A DNA stretch of 64,000 nt, taken from assembly GCF_001660485.1 (NCBI RefSeq), contig NZ_CP013979.1, positions 3,782,001-3,846,000 of the forward strand. The letters run 5' to 3'. This DNA is from Agromyces aureus (GTDB lineage Bacteria > Actinomycetota > Actinomycetes > Actinomycetales > Microbacteriaceae). Below, in pieces: positions 58,645-64,000 of the stretch; the first letter of the stretch is position 1, and each line of letters starts with the position of its first letter. The notes beneath the pieces were generated by a model. That model ran no database searches, was not told the DNA's origin, and saw only the letters and a list, made by a program, of their open reading frames with translations. A program made the translations under genes and the position numbers.

Positions 58645-59220
58645 ATGGCTGCCTTCAAGTTCGATACTGTGCTCAGCCGTCAGGACACGGCCGAGGTCGT
58701 CGCCGCTGTCGAGTCGCTGGGAACTAAGCGTCGCTTATCGGGACGGGGCGTGTATCAGGGCGGCGGAAAGGGGCGGCAGTTCCGGTTCGCCGTCGACGAA
58801 GCTGAGCAGTGGTGGGTACTCGAGTACGAGGACGGCCGCCGCGGGACCTACCGCGACGGGATCGTTGACTTCGGCGGGCGAGACGAACCGCACGAGGCGG
58901 ACTTCTTCAGGCCGTTGCCGCAGACGCTTCAACTGCTGTGGCCGACGCGGATTCTGACATGGGCCAACCCGCACGGAAGTTTCTATCCGGTTCTCGTCCA
59001 GCACGTCGGACGTCGCTCACTTTTGTTCACCTTCGAGCACATCGACGACCCTGCATTCCGGCAGACGCTCGTCGTCGATCAGGAAACGGGGATCGCGAAA
59101 CGTCTTATCGGATACGACTACGGGATCATTCTGACGAGCATCGACTCGCTCAGCGCTTGGTCGCCCACAGAGAATCCCACATTCGAGGCCATCACCGGCC
59201 CGGTCCCGACGAACTACTGA
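58645..59220 (+). CDS. hypothetical island protein (191 residues)
   Basis: No family recognised. Soluble alpha/beta protein, Trp/Phe-rich in places (EAEQWWVLEYEDGRRGTYRD, LQLLWPTRILTWANPHGSFY). No signal or membrane helix. I take the second ATG because of the promoter spacing; 58642 would add one Met. Stands alone in the island. Confidence 0.7.
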   Translation: MAAFKFDTVLSRQDTAEVVAAVESLGTKRRLSGRGVYQGGGKGRQFRFAVDEAEQWWVLEYEDGRRGTYRDGIVDFGGRDEPHEADFFRPLPQTLQLLWPTRILTWANPHGSFYPVLVQHVGRRSLLFTFEHIDDPAFRQTLVVDQETGIAKRLIGYDYGIILTSIDSLSAWSPTENPTFEAITGPVPTNY

Positions 59221-59489
59221 CGCCGGTGGGGGACACCACCCGCGCACCGCTCTCGTTTCGGGAATCGCGCCCCTCAGGAATCCTTCATCGGACTCCGTGC
59301 GACGTCGTTGCGCGGCAGGCGTCTGGACGTTTGCCTTGGCTAATCTGACTCTCATTCAGTAGCGGCTCGCTGCCCTCGGTTGCCGCGGGAGGCCTTGGTC
59401 CGGGGTGCGCGTACACGAGAGGGTGACGATCGGCGCGAGTGCGAGACGGTCAGACCGGCGGGTGACGCCCGTCTGCTCACGTAGCGTCC
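59221..59489. other. island intergenic region
   Basis: No supported gene in this stretch. Frames on both strands are short and Arg-rich. TAGCGT at 59482-59487 could belong to a promoter for the small gene(s) downstream, but it is too close to the GTG at 59490 for the leaderless spacing. Confidence 0.4.
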
Positions 59490-59663
59490 GTGGATACGAT
59501 CACACTTGATCAGGAGCAGTCGCTTCCGGCGAAGCCTTCGACACTGGATGAAGACCATGACTGGATGGTAGCCGTTCGAGAGGAGTCGTGGCTTGTGGGT
59601 GCCACACGACCAGATCACTCGGCAGGAAGCCGGCGCCCGCACGCCCGTGGAGTCTCAAAATGA
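59490..59663 (+). CDS. candidate 57-residue ORF coupled to the next gene
   Basis: GTG start; the product begins MDTITLDQEQSLPAKPSTLD, is acidic with DEDHDW, and becomes Arg/His-rich at the end. Its TGA overlaps the next ATG (ATGA), the coupling style of true operon pairs here. No family known. No clear ribosome site. Confidence 0.4.
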   Translation: MDTITLDQEQSLPAKPSTLDEDHDWMVAVREESWLVGATRPDHSAGSRRPHARGVSK

Positions 59664-60217
59664 CTGATCTCCTTCCTAATGGGTTTGTCATCCCAACCGG
59701 AAACTATGCCCACGTTCACGGGCAATGGTTTCTGGCTCATATTCCGATGATGTGGCGTGGCCATGACCACCTGACGTTGTCGATGGTCGCATCGCCAGAG
59801 CAGACCGCAGCACAACCCTGGGTGGCAGAGAGCTCAACCTCCGCTTACCTTGACAGTAACCGGGCCATGTTCCTGCCTGACACCTACTTCGATGTTGAAT
59901 ACTCCGACGTTCAGGAGTACGTGCACGCGGAAGTGACATGTGAATATCAGGGTCAGCCGTTCCGCGTCGGTGTTCTCAACACACCGGCTGGTGACGCAGC
60001 CCGTTGGGGTGTGCCGCTCACCGCCTCGCATTTCATGGTTGAACTCGTGTACACCGGCGATGACCTCGATTGGATCCGCCAACAGGGTATTTTCAGGTCC
60101 CAAGACCCACGTGGACTCTGGGACCCATGGTCCGGACGGGTGCCTACGGCTGAGATCAGCAAAGTGCAGGCGCTGATTGAGCAGCTGCATCTGCCCACCG
60201 GTGAAAATCTGATGTGA
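59660..60217 (+). CDS. hypothetical island protein (185 residues)
   Basis: Soluble protein of unknown family, rich in aromatic residues (HVHGQWFLAHIPMMWRGHDH). GC content is the lowest of the window (about 52% in the first 60 coding bases), so the gene is of foreign origin. GGAG lies seven bases before the ATG; the ATG overlaps the stop of the small upstream frame. Confidence 0.72.
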   Translation: MTDLLPNGFVIPTGNYAHVHGQWFLAHIPMMWRGHDHLTLSMVASPEQTAAQPWVAESSTSAYLDSNRAMFLPDTYFDVEYSDVQEYVHAEVTCEYQGQPFRVGVLNTPAGDAARWGVPLTASHFMVELVYTGDDLDWIRQQGIFRSQDPRGLWDPWSGRVPTAEISKVQALIEQLHLPTGENLM

Positions 60218-60308
60218 CGAGCGTCACTGGCCTTCGCTCATTGTCCGTACGGCGGTCGCTGATCGAACCGCCACAAGGGGATCCCTCAGTGAGCCAGGGG
60301 CATCCGGG

Positions 60309-60314
60309 TACAGT
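60309..60314 (+). promoter_or_regulatory. -10 box TACAGT, leaderless start
   Basis: TACAGT ends 6 bases before the ATG at 60321; no ribosome site. Confidence 0.6.
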
Positions 60315-60320
60315 GCGCAG

Positions 60321-60551
60321 ATGGCCCCATGCCCCAGATGTCACCAGGGAACAGTCGGGACGTACGTGCTCGACGTCGCAAGTAGACGGATGCAGATCTG
60401 CGACGAGTGCGAAGCGGTCTGGCCCGATGGTGCGGTGCTTGAGGTTCCGGGGTTCGCGCAGCTTTACGAAGTCTTCACTGCACAGGGTCTAACGGAGTCT
60501 TGGGAACATCTCACCGAAGTTGACGAAGTCGGCGAGACCTCTTCGGTCTGA
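60321..60551 (+). CDS. small zinc-ribbon protein
   Basis: A 76-residue protein with MAPCPRCHQGTVGTYV and, 25 residues on, ICDECEAVW: two CxxC knuckles, hence a zinc ribbon at residues 4-35; the rest is acidic and helical. Similar small proteins often sit in toxin or defence loci, but no partner is recognised. Its 3' end overlaps the convergent gene by 41 bases. Confidence 0.72.
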   Translation: MAPCPRCHQGTVGTYVLDVASRRMQICDECEAVWPDGAVLEVPGFAQLYEVFTAQGLTESWEHLTEVDEVGETSSV

Positions 60552-60957
60552 CTCGTCCGCGGGAAGGGATCGGTTGCCGCGACGTTGCGCAGACGATGCG
60601 CTGCACGGTTGGGAGCTCGAGTGGCGGGTCGTCGGTGTACCAGTAGTACTCAAGGGTGATCAGCCGACCGTCTTCTACCCACAGCAGGATCCCGCCAATA
60701 GCGTCGCCGCTTTCGTCGACAACCTCGACCTGAGCATCGTTGCTCATGGATCGGTAGGGACCATTCGCGCGGACAATCTTCTGGACCTCGGAGGGGATGT
60801 CAAGTTCGAGCATCGTGACGGGGCCACTCACCGCGCGCAGAGCCGAAATCTGATCCCGCATGGCGGCGGTGAGCTCGCCGCCAGTGACGATCAGGGTTCG
60901 CTCGAGCACTCGGCGCACCTGAGCGAGAGAAGGCGTCTCCATCATGACCTCAACCAT
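60511..60957 (-). CDS. hypothetical protein (148 residues)
   Basis: Alpha/beta protein without signal or membrane helix. The segment GGILLWVEDGRLITLEYYWY and TDDPPLELP at about 90-115 resembles short conserved proteins of actinobacteria of unknown role. The last 25 residues are basic. The ATG at 60957 gives the longest frame; an ATG at 60942 (METPSLAQ) with GAGG five bases before is a good alternative. 3' ends of this and the zinc-ribbon gene overlap. Confidence 0.6.
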   Translation of the reverse strand: MVEVMMETPSLAQVRRVLERTLIVTGGELTAAMRDQISALRAVSGPVTMLELDIPSEVQKIVRANGPYRSMSNDAQVEVVDESGDAIGGILLWVEDGRLITLEYYWYTDDPPLELPTVQRIVCATSRQPIPSRGRVRPKRSRRLRQLR

Positions 60958-61156
60958 GGCACTGCAGCGGTGATCGATCCGCCTGCGGGCTGCGATGCGG
61001 AGACTTCTATTGAAAGCGCAAGTCGTCGCAGCTCAGTCCTCAGTCCAGTGCTCCCGGCCCGTTGATCGATATCGTGGCCATGACCGCAGCATGAGCTGGT
61101 TCGCGGCGTTGGAAGATCTGGGGTCATTCGCAGGTGCGGGAAGGGGCTGATCGGTT

Positions 61157-61408
61157 CTGGAGACGATCAACACGCTCGTTGAGCTCGTTGCTGGAATCGC
61201 GGGCCTGGCCGTCGCTCTATGGCTCTTCTTCAAGCGGAGTGAACATGCGCGTCGAACGAAGGATCGGCTCGACCAACTGCCCAGGCGCCTCGGCGAGACC
61301 ACAGCGCGAGATTCGACTCCCCGGACGTTCGCGTGGGTTTCTATTTTCATGATGGCTCTATCCGTCTGGCTCATCATTGACGCGGCTCGACGGCTACTCA
61401 TGGGGTAG
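61157..61408 (+). CDS. two-helix small membrane protein without standard start codon
   Basis: An 83-residue frame after an in-frame stop at 61148. It has a clear helix (VELVAGIAGLAVALWLFFKR), a basic linker and a second helix (AWVSIFMMALSVWLIIDAAR). No ATG, GTG or TTG exists before the first helix; CTG at 61157 with AAGGGG ten bases upstream is the only possible start. Either a CTG-initiated protein or a gene cut at its 5' end. Confidence 0.45.
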   Translation: METINTLVELVAGIAGLAVALWLFFKRSEHARRTKDRLDQLPRRLGETTARDSTPRTFAWVSIFMMALSVWLIIDAARRLLMG

Positions 61409-61478
61409 GTCTCCAGACGTACACGATGCCATCCCACAAACGGATCCTCAGCTGGCTACGCGCAGAGGAAGACAGGCC

Positions 61479-61679
61479 CTAGACGCCGAACAGCCGCCAG
61501 GCGTAGAGAAACACGCCTGCGATCACCACGAACCCGACCGAGGAGGTCGCAGTCGTCCGAAGCACCTTCAGCCCGGTGCCGACCGCGACCGCGAACGCGG
61601 TACCCGTGACAGCCAGCCAAAGGACGACGAGCAGGAACGAAGCAAACCCGACACCGGACAGTTCCTCATCGGCATTCAT
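61479..61679 (-). CDS. small membrane protein, two helices
   Basis: A 66-residue protein with two hydrophobic helices (GFASFLLVVLWLAVTGTAFA and SSVGFVVIAGVFLYAWRLFG). Unknown family. The ATG overlaps the stop of the upstream small membrane protein gene (ATGA), so both are made together. Confidence 0.6.
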   Translation of the reverse strand: MNADEELSGVGFASFLLVVLWLAVTGTAFAVAVGTGLKVLRTTATSSVGFVVIAGVFLYAWRLFGV

Positions 61680-61873
61680 CGCGGCCTGGCGGTCGCCGTT
61701 CTCTTGGTAGGCCGCGACATACCCCAGTGCTCGTCCAGGCTCAACGCGAGCAGCCCCGACAGGTAGAACGTGGCGAGGATCGACACGAAGGCGAGCACGA
61801 TGAGCCAGCCAGTGCCTGACGTCGAGGACTTCTGGCCCATTGGACCGGACTTCACTCGCGGCTCAGCGGGCAT
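61676..61873 (-). CDS. small single-helix membrane protein
   Basis: A 65-residue protein with one helix (WLIVLAFVSILATFYLSGLL, about residues 23-45), a hydrophilic N terminus and a basic C terminus. Unknown family. Coupled to the two-helix protein. An internal ATG (M12) is an alternative start. Confidence 0.55.
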   Translation of the reverse strand: MPAEPRVKSGPMGQKSSTSGTGWLIVLAFVSILATFYLSGLLALSLDEHWGMSRPTKRTATARPR

Positions 61874-61959
61874 GATCGAAGCTCATTGTCGTTGCCCATG
61901 ACGTGACCCTGATCGCTTCACCATCCTTCAGTGTATGGGGAACCCGAAGAGGAGCGTGG

Positions 61960-62535
61960 CTACTCGACAACGACTACGTAGGCGTCGTGTGATTCGGCCC
62001 AGTCGGTTGCCGCAGCGACCATCGCGTCTTGGTCGCTGGTGCCTGCCAGCTCGGTCCCGCCGGATTCGTCGACGGAGGAGATCGTGCCCCAAGCGCCGAA
62101 GTCTCGGTAGACGATGACGACGGTGCGACCAATCTCGTTCGCGTATGAGCTTGCGACCTCGCGGATGCTTCTTACGCCCGCCATGGGCGCAAACTCGTCG
62201 TCGGTCTGGGTCTGGGCCGCGCCGGGCGCTGCGTCGGCGACGATCTGGTCGATGACCGGCAGCGGGAGAGGTTGCCCGGGTGTCACGACGACGACGGTGC
62301 CATCGTGAAGGTTGATGTCGCGGGGTGCGTTTCTCGCGAGTACCTGCTTCTCGAACTCGGAAAGCTCACCGTCTCCGTCCGTGTCCCCTTCGATTGGCGC
62401 GGGGACCGCCGAAGCGGCTGCGTTCGGGGTATCGGTGGCGGGCAAGAACGAATTGGCCACCGTGGTACAGCCGGTGAGCAGGGGAAGCATCAGCAGCGCG
62501 GTGAGGGCGACGCTGCCGGTTCGGGCCTTCAGCAT
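61960..62535 (-). CDS. lipoprotein with EF-hand-like loop
   Basis: A 191-residue lipoprotein: signal with lipobox L-L-T-G-C (Cys at about 23). After a linker, DTDGDGELSEFE at about 51-62 follows the EF-hand calcium loop (D-x-D-x-D-G-x-L-S-x-x-E). The C-terminal 100 residues are a mixed domain (VVIVYRDFGAWGTISSVDES). Probably bound outside the membrane. Leaderless promoter TAGATT six bases before ATG. No family beyond this. Confidence 0.72.
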   Translation of the reverse strand: MLKARTGSVALTALLMLPLLTGCTTVANSFLPATDTPNAAASAVPAPIEGDTDGDGELSEFEKQVLARNAPRDINLHDGTVVVVTPGQPLPLPVIDQIVADAAPGAAQTQTDDEFAPMAGVRSIREVASSYANEIGRTVVIVYRDFGAWGTISSVDESGGTELAGTSDQDAMVAAATDWAESHDAYVVVVE

Positions 62536-62541
62536 GCGGCG

Positions 62542-62547
62542 AATCTA
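62542..62547 (-). promoter_or_regulatory. -10 box TAGATT, leaderless start
   Basis: TAGATT on the minus strand ends 6 bases before the ATG at 62535; no ribosome site. Confidence 0.6.
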
Positions 62548-62689
62548 TCGCCTGCGGCCAACTTGCAAGCCCGGCCGCCCATCGATCACGACAAGCAGCC
62601 CCTAAACCCGCAAGCCGGTCCATGGGCGCGCGCTTTGATGGCGATTCTCGTCATGCCGTCCAAAGCGTCGAGGAACTCGCGCGGATTTC

Positions 62690-63109
62690 CTATCCGAGGT
62701 CCTCGAAGGTGTCCTCGCCGGGGCGCCAGACCATCCACGATCCGTCGTGAAAGCCCATGATCTCCGCAATCTCGACGTAGACCTCATCCGCGTTCGGATT
62801 AATAAGCAGGGAGCCTGTGTCGAGAACGACGCGAAGCCCGGTACCTGATGCTTCACTCGTGGATAGCACGACCCCGGGTGTCAGTCGGCGCAGAGCATCT
62901 GCGTAGCCCAAGTCGGACTCGCGCCACGACCGCGCATCCACCTCGACAACCGGCCACACGTAGCTGTTCAGGGTGACAGGACTTCCCGCACCTGGCGTGC
63001 CGTCGAAGCGAAACTGCACAGAGTCGTTGAGGACGAACTCGACGGAATACATCCGGTCGCCGACCATGCGCGGAAGCAGCTCGTTTGGAACGTACGTCTC
63101 TGATGGCAA
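62690..63109 (-). CDS. hypothetical island protein (139 residues)
   Basis: TTG start with GAAGGGA nine bases upstream. Soluble beta-rich protein (MYSVEFVLNDSVQFRFDGTP, then TGLRVVLDTGSLLINPNADE and GSWMVWRPGEDTFEDL). Unknown family. Moderate GC. Confidence 0.65.
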   Translation of the reverse strand: MPSETYVPNELLPRMVGDRMYSVEFVLNDSVQFRFDGTPGAGSPVTLNSYVWPVVEVDARSWRESDLGYADALRRLTPGVVLSTSEASGTGLRVVLDTGSLLINPNADEVYVEIAEIMGFHDGSWMVWRPGEDTFEDLG

Positions 63110-63427
63110 CTCAGCCAGTCCCTTCTCGACGTGCCCATCATGCCCGATCGGGCTCTGCGAGGCTCAGACGACTGCCTCCGGACCGGACCGGACCGGATCG
63201 GACCGGCGCCGCAACCCGATTCCGCCCGCAAGCCGGTCGCGCTGCGCATCAGGGGCCTTGGGTCCGGCTCCCTCTGCCATGGCTGTGTGCGTTTGACCCG
63301 CCCCGTAACCATTCCCGCGCGGGTGCCTGATACGGGACACATCGAGTGTTTCGAATCCTCGGGATTCGAGGCGTCTCGACGGTCGTCCGCCGGTCTCGGG
63401 AGGCAACGGGGGAACGCTGCGCGACCG
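63110..63427. other. island remnant region without intact gene
   Basis: No supported gene. It contains a short pentanucleotide repeat (about 63178-63205, units of GGACC/GGATC) and a CGAATCC..GGATTCG hairpin near 63353-63369. Probably debris of the element. Confidence 0.5.
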
Positions 63428-63589
63428 GGCCTTCCCGTGTTGAGCCTCAGCGGCGACGACGTCGACACATCGGCTCCGATGGGATCGATGCTGTTCACGA
63501 TCTTGGCTGCCCTGGCACAGATGGAACACGACGTCGAACGCCTACGAATCGTCGACTCGATCAGCAAACGCCGCGACGTCGGGAAAGAG
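63428..63589 (+). pseudogene. serine resolvase/recombinase fragment
   Basis: One frame encodes LPVLSLSGDDVDTSAPMGSM, LFTILAALAQMEHDVERL and RIVDSISKRRDVGKE. These match the middle of Tn3-type resolvases (the DTSTPMGSM and AALAQME region at the end of the catalytic domain and start of helix E). The N-terminal part with the catalytic Ser and the C-terminal DNA-binding domain are both missing. The frame then runs into the right inverted repeat. It supports a transposon or integrative origin of the island. Confidence 0.8.
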
Positions 63590-63626
63590 GAAGCGACACG
63601 GTTCGATCACCGGACGCCGCCAAGTC

Positions 63627-63642
63627 GCGCCGAACTCCACAC
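63627..63642 (-). repeat. terminal inverted repeat, right
   Basis: Reverse complement of 56714-56729, 16 bases without mismatch. Confidence 0.75.
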
Positions 63643-63665
63643 GCGCCGGGGCTCAACCCGCGCCC

Positions 63666-63678
63666 AGGTTCAGCCGGC
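63666..63678 (+). repeat. 13-bp direct repeat, right island boundary
   Basis: AGGTTCAGCCGGC as at 56696-56708. It holds the stop codon of the YdeI-like gene (63670-63672 on the minus strand). Confidence 0.8.
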
Positions 63679-64000
63679 GTCTCCGCTCACGGCACCGCCG
63701 CCCGACCCGGCCGCTGCGGCGCGGGCCGCGGCGGCCGCGCGCTCGACCCATTTCGGGGTGTCGCCGAACCGCTGCGGGGCGATGAGGAGACCGGCCGCGC
63801 TGTCGTCGATGAGCTGCTGGAGGCGCCGCTCGCGCGTGGCCTCCTGCTTGGCCGAGATCACCCAGTGCACGGCCATGCGCCGGTAGGTGGCCGTCGCCTG
63901 CTCGAGGAACGCGGATGCCGCGGGGTTCGCCTCGAGCCTCGCCGCCGCCTCGGGCGGCAGCTGCTCGTCGACCGACTCGTGCGAGTACACGCCGGTGCGG
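63670..64000 (-). CDS. YdeI/OmpD-associated family protein, 5' end outside the window
   Basis: C-terminal 110 residues of a YdeI-type protein (SHESVDEQLPPEAAARLEAN, YRRMAVHWVISAKQEATRER, RLQQLIDDSAAGLL). The frame stays open to the window edge (R-T-G before VYSHES), so the start is beyond it; the GTG at 63990 is unlikely to be the start. High GC and one CGGATGCCGC copy mark it as host DNA. It converges on mnhG across the island. Confidence 0.8.
   Translation of the reverse strand, partial: RTGVYSHESVDEQLPPEAAARLEANPAASAFLEQATATYRRMAVHWVISAKQEATRERRLQQLIDDSAAGLLIAPQRFGDTPKWVERAAAAARAAAAGSGGGAVSGDAG

Larger units (their letters stand above)
56696..63678. mobile_element. 7-kb genomic island inserted between mnhG and a YdeI-like gene
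   Basis: Bounded by 13-bp direct repeats, with a 16-bp perfect inverted repeat just inside (56714-56729 and 63627-63642) that extends imperfectly on both sides. GC is clearly lower in parts (31 of 60 bases at 59701-59760 against 40 of 60 at 55021-55080). I find no exact copy of GCGGCATCCG/CGGATGCCGC inside, against about one per kb outside. Cargo: toxin-antitoxin-like pair, frameshifted RidA, HTH-2TM regulator, small unknown proteins, a lipoprotein, a resolvase fragment. No intact transposase or integrase remains, so it looks immobile. Confidence 0.75.

Noticed and set aside
59352..59642. 96-residue minus-strand ORF in the island
   Set aside because: Arg-rich with no conserved pattern, and opposite the candidate ORF coupled to the 185-residue protein gene.
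61033..61437. 134-residue minus-strand ORF
   Set aside because: Arg/Ser-rich shadow opposite the two-helix membrane frame; no protein-like features.
63178..63205. GGACC pentanucleotide repeat as a phase-variable element
   Set aside because: Lies in remnant DNA with no intact gene whose frame it could switch.
63330..63375. GTTTCGAATCC resembles the T-loop of a tRNA, as might be found at an attachment site
   Set aside because: No acceptor, anticodon or D arm can be drawn around it; the surrounding CGAATCC..GGATTCG is a simple hairpin.

Overview
The window is chromosomal DNA of a high-GC actinobacterium, most likely Microbacteriaceae (Agromyces/Microbacterium-like). The basis is a GC content near 70%, mycoredoxin and F420-type luciferase-like enzymes, tightly overlapping operons (ATGA/GTGA junctions) and the very frequent decamer GCGGCATCCG/CGGATGCCGC. 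No rRNA, tRNA or CRISPR array was found.

Layout. 0-4.4 kb: a minus-strand sugar ABC importer (two permeases, then a lipoprotein binding protein) and an RpiR-type regulator. 4.7-5.7 kb: a GlxA/AraC-type regulator. 6.05-9.5 kb: a thiamine salvage operon (thiM-thiE-thiD/tenA) behind a TPP riboswitch whose P1 helix abuts the GTG start. 9.6-23.8 kb: a transglutaminase-like protein, an NAD(P)-binding protein, a FUSC-type membrane protein, a three-part APH/aminotransferase, TspO, a tandem alpha/beta hydrolase, a DUF2207-like protein, a UvrA-like ATPase and a membrane-anchored molybdopterin oxidoreductase. 23.8-24.7 kb: a GIY-YIG nuclease gene sitting between two arrays of REP-like repeats. 24.7-28.4 kb: an amidase/agmatine-deiminase operon divergent from a TetR gene with a perfect operator. 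28.5-42.6 kb: a RecB-like nuclease/helicase, mycoredoxin, two luciferase-family oxidoreductases, a baeRF-like protein, DUF4407, an FAD oxidoreductase, a hexapeptide beta-helix protein and an MGT-type glycosyltransferase.

42.7-47.1 kb: an operon headed by a DtxR/IdeR-like iron box that encodes a complete ECF-type importer (double ATPase, EcfT, YkoE-like S component) together with a siderophore-interacting flavoprotein; I read it as an iron-repressed importer for heme, a ferric siderophore or a related ligand. 47.2-50.1 kb: an FKBP lipoprotein, a methyltransferase and a rhodanese. 50.2-56.7 kb: a six-gene Mnh/Mrp cation/proton antiporter operon (A/B fusion, C, D, E, F, G) whose mnhF-mnhG junction carries a duplicated start-plus-ribosome-site module.

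56.7-63.68 kb: a foreign island. It is bounded by a 13-bp direct repeat, with a 16-bp perfect inverted repeat just inside, has lower GC, lacks the GCGGCATCCG motif, and carries a toxin-antitoxin-like pair, a frameshifted RidA gene, an HTH-2TM regulator, several small unknown and membrane proteins, a lipoprotein with an EF-hand-like loop and a fragment of a serine resolvase. Removing the island and one repeat copy restores mnhG and a YdeI/OmpD-like gene as convergent neighbours with stop codons 2 bp apart.

A recurring regulatory theme is a TANNNT-type -10 box placed 6 (sometimes 7) bases before the start codon, implying leaderless mRNAs for at least eleven genes in host DNA and island alike.
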